A DNA stretch of 64,000 bases. Origin: Cupriavidus sp. BIS7. GTDB lineage: Bacteria; Pseudomonadota; Gammaproteobacteria; Burkholderiales; Burkholderiaceae. The notes beneath the pieces are model-generated. The model saw only the letters and a list, made by a program, of their open reading frames with translations. It was not told the DNA's origin and did no database searches. The stretch lies in assembly GCF_000292345.1 (NCBI RefSeq), contig NZ_ALOU01000005.1, forward strand, positions 1-64,000, written 5' to 3'. This document shows positions 35,609-43,818 of this stretch, piece after piece (within the stretch, counting starts at the first letter, position 1; each line of letters opens with the position of its first letter). The translations under genes were made by a program, and so were the position numbers.

Positions 35609-35695
35609 CGCCGGGGTCCGAAGCCAGCAAGCCATCAACGACTACAGAGGCGCCGCCCCCTGGACGGCGCCCGTCCCACTCCTGATTACGCCATC

Positions 35696-36424
35696 ATGAC
35701 CAAACAGATTCGCCTCGGCATGCTCACGCCGTCGTCCAATACCGCGCTCGAACCGATTACCAGCGCGATGGTGAGCAGCCTGCCCAACGTCAGCGCGCAC
35801 TTCTCGCGCTTCACGGTGACCGAGATCTCCCTGCGCGACCAGGCGCTTGGCCAGTTCGACCTGGAGAAAATCCTGGCGGCGGCACGGCTGCTGGCCGATG
35901 CCCGCGTCGATGTGATCGCCTGGAACGGCACGTCGTCGGGCTGGCTCGGCTTTGACAAGGACGAAGCCCTGTGCAAGCAGATCACCGAGGCCACCGGCAT
36001 TCCCGCCACGACCTCTGTGCTGGCACTGAACGAAATCCTGGAGAAGACCGGCGCGCGCCGCTTCGGCCTGGCCACGCCGTACCTGAACGATGTGCAGCAA
36101 CGCATCGTCGCCAACTACCAGCGCAGCGGCTTCGACTGCTCGGCCGAACGTCACCTCGATCTGCACGTGAACTACAGCTTCGCGGAAGTGGAAGAGGACA
36201 CCATCCGCAAGATGGTGCGCGAACTGGCCGCCGAAAAGCCGCAGGCCATCACCACGTTCTGCACCAACCTGCGCGCCGCGCATCTGGTGGAGGCGCTGGA
36301 AGCCGAGACCGGCATCCCCGTCTACGACACGATTGCCACCGTGGTGTGGAAGTCGCTGCGGCTGGCGGGTGTCGATACCCGCGCGCTGCAGGGCTGGGGC
36401 CGCCTGTTCCGTGAAGTTGCCTGA
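35696..36424 (+). CDS. Maleate isomerase/arylmalonate decarboxylase-like protein (Asp/Glu racemase superfamily)
   Basis: A 242-residue member of the maleate cis-trans isomerase/AMDase group. It has the N-terminal LGMLTPSSNTALEP (residues 8-20) and the C-terminal cysteine motif TTFCTNLRA (C189). Maleate isomerases have two catalytic cysteines; here the first position reads WNGTSSG, without cysteine, as in arylmalonate decarboxylase, which works with a single C188. The protein may therefore be a decarboxylase or a one-base isomerase. It is followed 26 bases later by the hydantoinase gene. The substrate is probably a product of ring opening, which is inference. Confidence 0.85.
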   Translation: MTKQIRLGMLTPSSNTALEPITSAMVSSLPNVSAHFSRFTVTEISLRDQALGQFDLEKILAAARLLADARVDVIAWNGTSSGWLGFDKDEALCKQITEATGIPATTSVLALNEILEKTGARRFGLATPYLNDVQQRIVANYQRSGFDCSAERHLDLHVNYSFAEVEEDTIRKMVRELAAEKPQAITTFCTNLRAAHLVEALEAETGIPVYDTIATVVWKSLRLAGVDTRALQGWGRLFREVA

Positions 36425-36449
36425 CGAATAACGCATCGGAGCCAAGACC

Positions 36450-37868
36450 ATGCCTGCTGACAACAAACTTGACCTGGTGATCCGCAATGCCGACGTGGTC
36501 ACCGCATCCGATCGCTTCCGCTGTGATATCGGCGTGCGCGGCGGCCGCATCGTGGCGCTTGGTCACGACCTGCCGCCTGGCGCCAGCGAAGTGGATGCCA
36601 CCGGCCTGCTGGCATTGCCCGGCGGCGTGGACGGCCACTGCCACCTGGACCAGCCGATGCCGGACGGCATGCGCATGGCCGACGACTTCTTCACCGGCAC
36701 GCGTGCGGCCGTATGCGGCGGCACCACTACCGTGATCCCGTTCGCCGCGCAGGAGAAAGGCGCTTCGCTCAAGGCCGCCGTGGATGACTACCACCGCCGC
36801 GCCGATGGCCGCGCCGTGATCGACTACGCATTCCACCTGATCGTGGCCGATCCCACGCCGGCCGTGCTGCAGGACGAACTGCCGTCGCTGATCCGCCAGG
36901 GCTACAGCTCGTTCAAGGTCTACATGACCTACGACGACCTCAAGCTGTCCGATCGCGAGATGCTGTCCGTGCTCGACGTCGCACGCGAGAACAAGGCGCT
37001 GGTCATGGTGCATGCGGAAAATGCCGACTGCATCTCGTGGCTGACCGACAAGCTTGTCGGCCAGGGCCGCATCGCACCGCGCTTCCACGCGCTGGCGCGT
37101 CCGGATGCCGTGGAGCGCGAAGCCACGCATCGCGCGATCACGTTTGCCGAGCTGGTCGATGTGCCAATCCTGATCGTGCACGTCTCCGGCAAGGAAGCCA
37201 TCGAGCAGATCCGCTGGGCCCAGGGCCGCGGCATGAAGATCCTGGCCGAGACCTGCCCGCAGTACCTGTACCTGACCGCCGAAGACATGGGCCTGGGCGG
37301 CGACGACGGCTACGAAGGCGCGAAGTGCGTGTGCAGCCCGCCCCCGCGCGACCCGGAAAACCAGGCCGCCGTCTGGCGCGCGCTGACCAATGGCGTGTTC
37401 AGCGTGTTCTCTTCAGACCATGCACCGTTCAACTATGACGATCCCGAGGGCAAGAAGCTGGGCGGCACGGCGCAGCCGTTCGACCATATTCCCAATGGCG
37501 TGCCGGGCATCGAGACACGCCTGCCGCTGCTGTTCGATGGCGTGACGCGCGGCAAGCTTTCGCTGCACCAGTTTGTCGAACTGACGTCGCACCGGCCGGC
37601 GAAGATCTACGGCCTCTATCCGCGCAAGGGCACGATCGCCGTCGGCGCCGATGCCGACATCGTGCTCTGGGACCCGTCACGCAAGGTGCGCATCGCCAAT
37701 GCCAACCTGCACCACGCGGTGGACTACACGCCGTACGAGGGCATCGAGGTCACCGGCTGGCCGATGACGACCTTCTCGCGCGGCGAGATGATCGTGCGCA
37801 ACGGCGAGTACCTGGAGCCCGCGGCTGGCCGCGGCAAATTCCTTGAAGCTGGACAACCCGAGATCTGA
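36450..37868 (+). CDS. Dihydropyrimidinase/D-hydantoinase
   Basis: A 472-residue cyclic amidohydrolase, the usual size for hydantoinases. All metal ligands are present: HxH in GHCHLDQP (H63, H65), the carboxylated lysine in SSFKVYMTYDD (K156), H188 in VMVHAENAD, H244 in LIVHVSG and D323 in FSSDHAPFNYDD. It hydrolyses dihydropyrimidines or 5-substituted hydantoins to N-carbamoyl acids. No carbamoylase gene is found in the cluster, so the product must be processed elsewhere or by the flanking racemase-superfamily proteins. It is the central gene of the operon, six bases before the next. Confidence 0.94.
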   Translation: MPADNKLDLVIRNADVVTASDRFRCDIGVRGGRIVALGHDLPPGASEVDATGLLALPGGVDGHCHLDQPMPDGMRMADDFFTGTRAAVCGGTTTVIPFAAQEKGASLKAAVDDYHRRADGRAVIDYAFHLIVADPTPAVLQDELPSLIRQGYSSFKVYMTYDDLKLSDREMLSVLDVARENKALVMVHAENADCISWLTDKLVGQGRIAPRFHALARPDAVEREATHRAITFAELVDVPILIVHVSGKEAIEQIRWAQGRGMKILAETCPQYLYLTAEDMGLGGDDGYEGAKCVCSPPPRDPENQAAVWRALTNGVFSVFSSDHAPFNYDDPEGKKLGGTAQPFDHIPNGVPGIETRLPLLFDGVTRGKLSLHQFVELTSHRPAKIYGLYPRKGTIAVGADADIVLWDPSRKVRIANANLHHAVDYTPYEGIEVTGWPMTTFSRGEMIVRNGEYLEPAAGRGKFLEAGQPEI

Positions 37869-37874
37869 AGCGCC

Positions 37875-38612
37875 ATGAACCTGCTTATCGTCAATCCGAA
37901 CATCAGTGAATCGGTGACCGACCTGATTCAAGCGGAAGCCCGCCGCACGGCGGCTGCGGACACCAACATCACGATGGCGACCGCCCCGTTTGGCGTGGCC
38001 TATATCGAAACGCGCTTCGAAGCGCTGGTTGGCGGCTACGCCACCGCCTGCGCCGCCGCCGAGCATGCCGGCAATTTCGATGGCCTGATCGTCGCAGCGT
38101 TTGGCGACCCGGGCCTGGCCGGCATGAAGGAGTTGTTCGACGTGCCCGTGGTGGGCATGACCGAAGCCGCACTGGCCAGCGCGTGCCTGCTGGGCCAGCG
38201 CTTCTCGATCATCGCGATCTCGCACCGCATCCAGGCGTGGTATCGCGAATGCGTGGCCGCCAATGGGCTGCTGGACCGTCTGGCCAGCATCCGCTCTCTC
38301 CAGGAACCGCTGCGCGATATCGGCAGCGTGCAGGAGGACCATGCCGCACGGCTGGAGGAACTGGCGCTACAGGCGGTACGCGAGGATGGCGCGGACGTGA
38401 TCATCGTTGCCGGCGCACCGCTGGCCGGGCTGGCTCGCTCGCTCAAGGGCCGCATTCCGGTGCCGGTGGTCGATGGCGTCAGCAGCGCCGTACGGCACTG
38501 CGAATCGCTCGTGGCACTGCAGGCCGGCAGCGCACAGGAGGGTAGTTTCATGCGCCCGCCGCGCAAACCCAATGCAGGGCTGCCTGCGGCGCTGGCGCGG
38601 TTGCTCGATTAG
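37875..38612 (+). CDS. Hydantoin racemase-like protein lacking both catalytic cysteines
   Basis: A 245-residue protein of the Asp/Glu/hydantoin racemase superfamily, with the N-terminal LLIVNPNISESVTDLI and the motif FGDPGLAGMKELFDVPVVGM. Hydantoin racemases use two cysteines, one in CFGDPG and one in a GCAG-like motif. Here these read AAFGDPG (A75) and IIVAGAPLAGL (G180), so both are absent. The other cysteines (C59, C104, C126) do not fall in these motifs. It may bind the ligand without racemising it or use another chemistry. It ends 62 bases before a 36-bp palindrome. Confidence 0.85.
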   Translation: MNLLIVNPNISESVTDLIQAEARRTAAADTNITMATAPFGVAYIETRFEALVGGYATACAAAEHAGNFDGLIVAAFGDPGLAGMKELFDVPVVGMTEAALASACLLGQRFSIIAISHRIQAWYRECVAANGLLDRLASIRSLQEPLRDIGSVQEDHAARLEELALQAVREDGADVIIVAGAPLAGLARSLKGRIPVPVVDGVSSAVRHCESLVALQAGSAQEGSFMRPPRKPNAGLPAALARLLD

Positions 38613-38673
38613 AGCGGGTTGAGTGCGTGGCGCGCGCCAGGCAGGGCGAAAGCAACTTGGCGCACGCCGCATG

Positions 38674-38709
38674 ATCACTTTATCGCTCATATATGAGCGA
38701 TAAAGTGAT
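38674..38709. repeat. Perfect 36-bp palindrome between convergent genes
   Basis: ATCACTTTATCGCTCATA (38674-38691) is followed at once by its exact reverse complement (38692-38709). A further copy of the half-unit, TGAGCGGTTAAGTG (38725-38738), follows in direct orientation and differs by two bases from TGAGCGATAAAGTG. Between them is TGTAA-ccga-TTACA (38709-38722). No T-tract is present. Confidence 0.8.
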
Positions 38710-38741
38710 GTAACCGATTACATGTGAGCGGTTAAGTGCCC

Positions 38742-39182
38742 TCACTCCGCGCCAGCGAACTTGCGCAGCAGCCGCAGGAACTCGTTGAACTCCTCGGTGG
38801 AGAAATTGCGCAACCGGTCGTTGAGCACTTCCGGCGCGATCTCGGGGATACGGTCGGCTACCTCCCTGCCCGTCTCGGTCAGGACCAGGTGAATCACGCG
38901 CCGATCCTCGACGCTGCGCTGGCGCACCAGCAGCCCCCGGCTCTCAAGCTTGTCCAGCATGCGCGTCATCAGGCCCGTATCGATGCCAAGCGCCTTGCTG
39001 ATCTCGAAGGGCGTGTTGGCCATGCCCCGCATCAGCGAAAGCAGGATACCCATCTGCTGGCCCGTGATGCCGAGCGGGCGCAGTGCGGCATCCATCTCCA
39101 TCAACACCGTGTTGCGTGCCTTGTTCAGATGGAATCCGATGCTTTGTGTCAGGTGGAAGTTTTCGCAGGTGTAGTGTTTCAT
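38742..39182 (-). CDS. MarR family transcriptional regulator
   Basis: A 146-residue MarR-type regulator. The winged helix spans residues about 52-110: GITGQQMGILLSLMRGMAN, ISKALGIDTGLMTRMLDKL, and the wing RSVEDRRVIHLVLTETGRE. The frame is open to 39212, but that position is TTG and the ATG at 39182 fits the family start better. CTGATGCATCAG at 39218-39229 upstream is a likely operator. The gene converges with the hydantoin cluster and has no obvious partner; its target may be itself and a distant gene. Confidence 0.88.
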   Translation of the reverse strand: MKHYTCENFHLTQSIGFHLNKARNTVLMEMDAALRPLGITGQQMGILLSLMRGMANTPFEISKALGIDTGLMTRMLDKLESRGLLVRQRSVEDRRVIHLVLTETGREVADRIPEIAPEVLNDRLRNFSTEEFNEFLRLLRKFAGAE

Positions 39183-39217
39183 GGCATTTTGGCCAAATCG
39201 CGAAAATTCCAATGTAT

Positions 39218-39229
39218 CTGATGCATCAG
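39218..39229. promoter_or_regulatory. 12-bp palindrome upstream of the marR gene
   Basis: CTGATGCATCAG is a perfect palindrome 36 bases upstream of the ATG. MarR proteins bind short palindromes over their own promoters, so this is a plausible autoregulatory site. Confidence 0.4.
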
Positions 39230-39330
39230 CAGAAGAAAAGGAAGTAGCGGCCAGCCATCTGGCTACTTGGCGACACCCGACATAGACGATATTTAGCGCT
39301 GTACCGTTATCGACACTCCGCGCCGCCCTG

Positions 39331-39370
39331 GCCTGCTCAGGCCTGCTCAGGCCTGTTCAGGTCCGTTCAG
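39331..39370. repeat. Four tandem 10-bp repeats at the end of the DUF4410 gene
   Basis: GCCTGCTCAG occurs twice exactly, then as GCCTGTTCAG and GTCCGTTCAG. The last unit covers the stop codon of the leftward DUF4410 gene (39367-39369). Slippage here could change the 3' end of that gene. Confidence 0.75.
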
Positions 39371-40128
39371 GCCGTCTTCGACAGCTTTGCTACCACGGCC
39401 ACCACCTGCTCCGCGACGGCATCGCCCACACGCTTCGCTTCCGCGGTGATGCTGTCGCGCTTCACTTCCGAAGCACCATGCACGCCGGCGCCAATCGCGG
39501 CAGCACTCGTCACAACGCCGGCGGCGGCCCCCACGCCCGCGGTTTCGGCAATGCCCGGCATATGGCCGCTATCGGCACTGGTCTGGAACAGCGTCACAGG
39601 GACCGGCGTGCCGTGCGCAGGCTGATAAAGCACCTGCACCGATGCCGACACATCGCTCTTGCCCGCGCCAAGGCCAATCAGCATCCGGCGGCGTGCCTTG
39701 CCTTCATCGATCTTGTCGAAACGGCCCTCGACGATCAGCGCATTCGCATCGGCCGGCACCGGGCCGTCGATACGCACGGCGTTGAGACCCTTGGCCCGCA
39801 GTGCCTGCACGATCTCGTCGGCCACCGTGTTGCGTGCCTCGCTGGCGGTCTTGCCCGGCGTGGGCGCTGCGGACTGGCCAGAGGCCATGGCCTTGACGCG
39901 GTGCATCAGGTTGTCGTCGACCTTGACCTGATCCGCGCTCGCATCGAACCCGCGCACATAGACCACGTCAGCCGGGGCATGGGCCACGGCAGCGGCCACT
40001 GGCACGGGCACATCGGAGATCATCGTGGTTGCGGAAGCACAGCCCGCCATCAGCATCGACGTCGCCGCAAATGCGGCGATGGTCAGGTGTTTGGCGTGGC
40101 GCGGGAGCGATTGAAAAACGGTCTGCAT
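39367..40128 (-). CDS. DUF4410 family lipoprotein
   Basis: A 253-residue protein with a signal peptide and lipobox LMAGC (C30), so it is an exported lipoprotein. The DUF4410 region covers most of the rest: ARNTVADEIVQALRAKGLNA, DANALIVEGRFDKIDEGKA and RRRMLIGLGAGKSDVSASVQ. Members are widespread in proteobacteria without a known function. A Gly/Ala-rich segment near the C-terminus (GVGAAAGVVTSAAAIGAGVHG) may contact a membrane. The gene is between the marR gene and the two-component operon and appears to be a separate unit. Its 3' end runs into a tandem repeat. Confidence 0.85.
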   Translation of the reverse strand: MQTVFQSLPRHAKHLTIAAFAATSMLMAGCASATTMISDVPVPVAAAVAHAPADVVYVRGFDASADQVKVDDNLMHRVKAMASGQSAAPTPGKTASEARNTVADEIVQALRAKGLNAVRIDGPVPADANALIVEGRFDKIDEGKARRRMLIGLGAGKSDVSASVQVLYQPAHGTPVPVTLFQTSADSGHMPGIAETAGVGAAAGVVTSAAAIGAGVHGASEVKRDSITAEAKRVGDAVAEQVVAVVAKLSKTA

Positions 40129-40237
40129 GTCGAAGTCCTGAGCGGTTGGTTGCCGTGGCGCCGCGATTCCGGCGCCGGCAGACCCAGTATTGGATGCAGC
40201 CGTGCAACAGGCCAGGCAAGAACTATTTCATTCGATG

Positions 40238-41560
40238 TCAGGCCGGCAGCGACACCAGCACTTCCAGCCCGCCGCCCTCGCGCGGGCGGAAAGCCAGCGA
40301 GCCGCCGTGCAGGCGCGCGATGCGCTCGACAATGGCCAGCCCAAGCCCCGTGCCGCCCGAGTGCCCGCGCGCGTTGTCGCCTCGGCTGAACGGCGCGCGA
40401 AGCTGTTCGAGTTCCGCCACGCTGATACCGATGCCGCGATCGCAAACCGCGACGTGCGCGGCACCGCCTGCCGCCCACGTGCGCACCATCAGTCCCGTGC
40501 GCCCGTAGTTGATCGCGTTCTGCATCAGGTTCATCAGCAGGCGCAACATGCTCGTCGGCCGGTACGAAACCGGTGGCAGATCGCCCAGGTCGAGTTCGAA
40601 CTCATGCCCGAGTCCGGCAAAGTCCGAGGCCAGTTGGCGCACGAGCGCGTTGAGGTCGCCCGGCTGCGGCACCTCGCGCTCGCCGCTGCCGGCGTAGTCC
40701 ATGAACTGCTGGAGAATCGTGTCGATGTGATCGAGATAGCCCTCGACCGACGCCACGAATGCGTCGTCCGTGCCGCGCGGCAGCGCCATCGCCATGGCCA
40801 GGCGCAGCTTGGTCAGCGGTGTGCGGATGTCGTGCGAGACACCGGCCAGCATCAGCGCGCGCGTCTTCTCCGCCTGCTGCAGCGCGTCTGTCATCCGGTT
40901 GAACGCGCTGCTGACCTGCGCGATCTCGGTCGGGCCATTGGTGGGCAGCGGCGGTGGCGTTTCTCCTGCGCTGACGTGCAGTGCAGCACGCGCCAGGTCC
41001 TGCAGCGGCCGGTTGATATGGCGCTGGATCAGATACCCAGTCAACGCCGCCAGCAGGCCGAGCGCCGCGGACAGCGCGATTGCGGCCGTGATGCCGCTTG
41101 CCTGTGCATCGGCAGTCATCGGCAAGGCAACCCACGTGGGCGCGCCGGAAGCGTGGATGCGAATCCACAGCCGCTCGTTGTCGCCGCTGTCCTGCCATTT
41201 CACCGGCATATCCGGAGGCAAGTGCCGCTGCAGCCCGCGCATGAACACGTCTCGCTGCCAGGTGCGAAACGGATGCAGGGCCGGCATGTCCGTGCCGTCA
41301 TCTTCGGGAGCCTGCGCCTGGCCGCCCAGACGCGCCACGGCAGCCCTGCCCTCTTCCGCCGGCATGGCCGCCATCACGCCGTCGAGCATCTTCACGTAGT
41401 GCGAGAACACGGCCGCCGCGCGCTCCACGCGCGGGCGCTGCACAAAATGCAGCAGCACGATCAGTGAACATGCCTGCGTAAATGCAACCAGCGCCACCAG
41501 CAGCGCGATATTGCGGGCCAGCAACGAGCGAGGCAGTGCAATCCGCATCGCGCCCCTCAT
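40238..41560 (-). CDS. Sensor histidine kinase (EnvZ-like)
   Basis: A 440-residue inner-membrane kinase. Two transmembrane segments (about 17-38 and 156-176) enclose a periplasmic sensor of about 115 residues, followed by a HAMP domain (HINRPLQDLARAALHVSAGE), the phosphorylation site VSHDIRTPLTKLRLA (H243) and an HATPase domain (MNLMQNAINYGRTGL, CDRGIGIS, GGTGLGLAIVERIA). The periplasmic domain has no recognised family. It overlaps the response regulator gene by four bases and follows it. The regulator is OmpR-like, and the pair may sense envelope or osmotic change. Confidence 0.93.
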   Translation of the reverse strand: MRGAMRIALPRSLLARNIALLVALVAFTQACSLIVLLHFVQRPRVERAAAVFSHYVKMLDGVMAAMPAEEGRAAVARLGGQAQAPEDDGTDMPALHPFRTWQRDVFMRGLQRHLPPDMPVKWQDSGDNERLWIRIHASGAPTWVALPMTADAQASGITAAIALSAALGLLAALTGYLIQRHINRPLQDLARAALHVSAGETPPPLPTNGPTEIAQVSSAFNRMTDALQQAEKTRALMLAGVSHDIRTPLTKLRLAMAMALPRGTDDAFVASVEGYLDHIDTILQQFMDYAGSGEREVPQPGDLNALVRQLASDFAGLGHEFELDLGDLPPVSYRPTSMLRLLMNLMQNAINYGRTGLMVRTWAAGGAAHVAVCDRGIGISVAELEQLRAPFSRGDNARGHSGGTGLGLAIVERIARLHGGSLAFRPREGGGLEVLVSLPA

Positions 41561-42270
41561 GCTTCCACGCCTGCCACCAGCATGTAGCCCACACCCCAGA
41601 CCGTCTTGATGAAGCGCGGTTTGGATGGGTCTTCCTCAACAATCTGCCGCAGCCGCAGGATCTGCACGTCGATGCTGCGATCGAGCGCGTCATGGTCACG
41701 GCCACGCGCACGGGCCAGCAGGTTCTCGCGGCTGACCGCCCGGTTTGGCGATGCGCCAAGCGCCTGCAGCAGCAGCATCTGCGCCGAGTGCACTTCCACG
41801 GGCTCGCCTGCGCGCGTCAGGACCTGCTTGCCAACGTCGAAGCGGAACTCGCCAAAGCTCAGCGTCTGCGAAGTCACGGTGGGGTCGCCCGACGCGATCT
41901 TCTGGCGGCGCAGCAAAGCGCGGATGCGCGCCACCAGTTCATCGGGCAGGAACGGCTTGGCCAGGTAATCGTCCGCGCCGGTGTCCAGTCCCACCACGCG
42001 ATCGGCAGGGTCGCCCTTGGCCGTCAGCATCAGTATCGGGAGCGTCTGGCCTTCGGCACGCAGCCGCCGGCAGACACTGAGGCCATCCTCGGGCTCCATC
42101 ATCAGGTCGAGCACGAGCAGGTCATAGGGCTCGCGCTGCAGGTAGCGATTGAGCTGCTTGCCGTCCGCCACCGCGCGCACGTTAAAGCCGTGCCCGGTCA
42201 GGAATCGCTGCAGCATGTTGCGCAGCTCGGCCTCGTCATCGAGCACGATTATCCGGTTAGCCTGCTCCAT
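41557..42270 (-). CDS. Response regulator of the OmpR family
   Basis: A 237-residue response regulator with the receiver acid pocket D11 and D12, phosphoacceptor D55 (LLVLDLMM) and K105 (LAKPF), and a C-terminal winged helix (residues about 140-235, ending KTVWGVGYMLVAG). It is cotranscribed with the histidine kinase, by four-base overlap, and lies 45 bases after an EF-hand-like gene. It likely activates transcription of envelope genes; its targets may include the two secreted proteins just upstream. Confidence 0.93.
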   Translation of the reverse strand: MEQANRIIVLDDEAELRNMLQRFLTGHGFNVRAVADGKQLNRYLQREPYDLLVLDLMMEPEDGLSVCRRLRAEGQTLPILMLTAKGDPADRVVGLDTGADDYLAKPFLPDELVARIRALLRRQKIASGDPTVTSQTLSFGEFRFDVGKQVLTRAGEPVEVHSAQMLLLQALGASPNRAVSRENLLARARGRDHDALDRSIDVQILRLRQIVEEDPSKPRFIKTVWGVGYMLVAGVEA

Positions 42271-42315
42271 GCCGTGTCTTCTCCGGTTCTGTTCCGAGGC
42301 ATCAGTGCGACATCA

Positions 42316-42630
42316 TCAACGCGACATCATTCGCTGCGCCATGAACGCCTCGATCTGCGGCAGCGTCAGGTAGCCGGCGCGCTGCGTATCGATCTCGTCG
42401 AAATGCTTCGCCACCATCGGCATGCCGGCGGCGGCCTGGGCACGCGTCAGCTTGCCGTCGTGCGTGGTGTTGGCATTGGCGAAGCGTGCCTGCAATTGCT
42501 GCTCAGCGGCTTCGGCGCGTTCGATGCGGTCACCGCCGCCACCTCCGCCACCCATGGCCATCAACCGGCTCTGCGCGCTTGCACCTGCCGAAACAATACA
42601 CAAGATAAGTACTGCAATCATCTTCTTCAT
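42316..42630 (-). CDS. Small exported EF-hand-like protein
   Basis: A 104-residue protein with a signal peptide (MKKMIAVLILCIVSAGASAQ). A polyglycine run (GGGGGGG, residues 27-33) is followed by two EF-hand-like regions, NTTHDGKLTRAQA and the degenerate DTQRAGYLTLPQIEAFM, as in small calcium-binding proteins. The first lacks the aspartate at position 1, so calcium binding is uncertain. The upstream frame is open to 43119, but GGAG precedes the ATG at 42630. It lies between the Cys-repeat protein gene and the two-component operon on the same strand, so it may be cotranscribed with both. Confidence 0.8.
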   Translation of the reverse strand: MKKMIAVLILCIVSAGASAQSRLMAMGGGGGGGDRIERAEAAEQQLQARFANANTTHDGKLTRAQAAAGMPMVAKHFDEIDTQRAGYLTLPQIEAFMAQRMMSR

Positions 42631-42683
42631 GATGAACTCCGTGGGATTCAAGGAATGGAAATCAATGCGTGGATCGATGCGTG

Positions 42684-43583
42684 TCATGCCCAGTGCGCGG
42701 GCACGTAGACGCGGCCAACCCAATGGGCCGGCACCCACACCACCGGACGCGGCGCCGCAACATAAACAGGGCGCGGCGCGATATAGACCGGCGGCGGCGC
42801 CTTGGTCGTAACCACCACGGCGGGAGCCGGCGGCGCGACATAGACAACGCCGGGCGGCGGGGGCGGCGGCGCGACCGGCGTTGCGGGAGGCACTGCGGCC
42901 ACGACCGTCACCGGTGGTGGCGGCGGCACATACGCCACTGGCGCAGCGCCCACCACGACCGTGCTGCCCGTTGTCACCGTGCCGCCGTGTACGACCGTCG
43001 TGCCGCCACCGGTAGTGACCACGCCCGACGACACCTGCGTCGCGCTGCCTGCGTGGGTGACCGTCCCGCCGTTGCTGCCGGTTACGGTGCCGGACCGGTT
43101 GCAGGTGTTGCCGGCGCACGCTGTCGATGCCGAGTGGTTGTAGGTATTGCCATTGGCGGCCGTCACCGAGTCCGACGACGTGTACTGCCCCGGCGCTTCG
43201 CGCGTGACGCTGCCATCGGTTGTTGCGCTGCGGCCGCCCGATCCGGTCATATCGCCGCTATGCGAGCAGGTACCCCCCGCGCAACTGGTGCTGCCGTCGT
43301 GCTGCACCGAGCGGCCATTCGGGCCCGTGGCCGTTCCCGCGTTCGAAAATTGTCCGGGCGCGGTGCGGGTGACCGTGCCGGTATTGGTGGCCAGGCCGCC
43401 GTAGGGCCCGGCCACGCCGCCGGCGTGTGTGCAGCTTCCGCCGCCGCAGGACGCATAGTGGGCACCGTTGTACGTGCCATGTGCCGTATAAGCGGTTCCG
43501 TGGCCGGTCCAGGCGGCGAACGCGGAGGCGTTGAAAAGCAGGAGCAGCGATCCGGTAGCTGCAATCAGCGTGCGTGAAGCCAT
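42684..43583 (-). CDS. Secreted Cys-repeat, proline-rich protein of unknown function
   Basis: A 299-residue exported protein. After a signal peptide (about 24 residues) come three near-identical units with exact 55-residue spacing, each with a CxxxxC pair: C46/C51, C101/C106, C156/C161. Each pair begins a Gly/Ser/Thr-rich stretch of about 50 residues, the first two ending with a PGQ segment. A Val/Pro-rich region (residues about 215-270, with VPPPPPVTVV) follows and the C-terminus ends WVPAHWVGRVYVPAHWA. It is probably on the cell surface or periplasmic with disulfides in each repeat. I do not recognise a family. It lies directly upstream of the EF-hand gene and the two-component genes. Confidence 0.78.
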   Translation of the reverse strand: MASRTLIAATGSLLLLFNASAFAAWTGHGTAYTAHGTYNGAHYASCGGGSCTHAGGVAGPYGGLATNTGTVTRTAPGQFSNAGTATGPNGRSVQHDGSTSCAGGTCSHSGDMTGSGGRSATTDGSVTREAPGQYTSSDSVTAANGNTYNHSASTACAGNTCNRSGTVTGSNGGTVTHAGSATQVSSGVVTTGGGTTVVHGGTVTTGSTVVVGAAPVAYVPPPPPVTVVAAVPPATPVAPPPPPPGVVYVAPPAPAVVVTTKAPPPVYIAPRPVYVAAPRPVVWVPAHWVGRVYVPAHWA

Positions 43584-43818
43584 CGTGATGTCCTTTCGAT
43601 CTGTTGCGTCGCAACACGCCGCGGCGTGCTGACGGGCCGAACTATAGGACGGGGGATTTCGCGCGTCGCCCCGGAAATCATGTCGGCAAATGTCAAGGCC
43701 AGCCGGGTGACATCGCGCGAAATAATTCCCTAATGGATTCCCTGACGGCCGGCCGCTAGAGTTGCCTCACCGACGCGGCCCAACCGCGCTACCCGAACAG
43801 ATTTCACCGAGGCTAACC

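Noticed and set aside
33659..35638. 659-codon open frame on the minus strand across the MFS gene
   Set aside because: Antisense shadow of the transporter; it also runs through the gntR region in a different frame and shows no domain.
39183..39212. Longer marR start at 39212
   Set aside because: This codon is TTG without a ribosome site, and the family usually begins at the ATG at 39182.
39301..39370. Tandem repeats considered as a CRISPR-like array
   Set aside because: The units are adjacent without spacers and only 10 bp long, so this is a simple tandem repeat.
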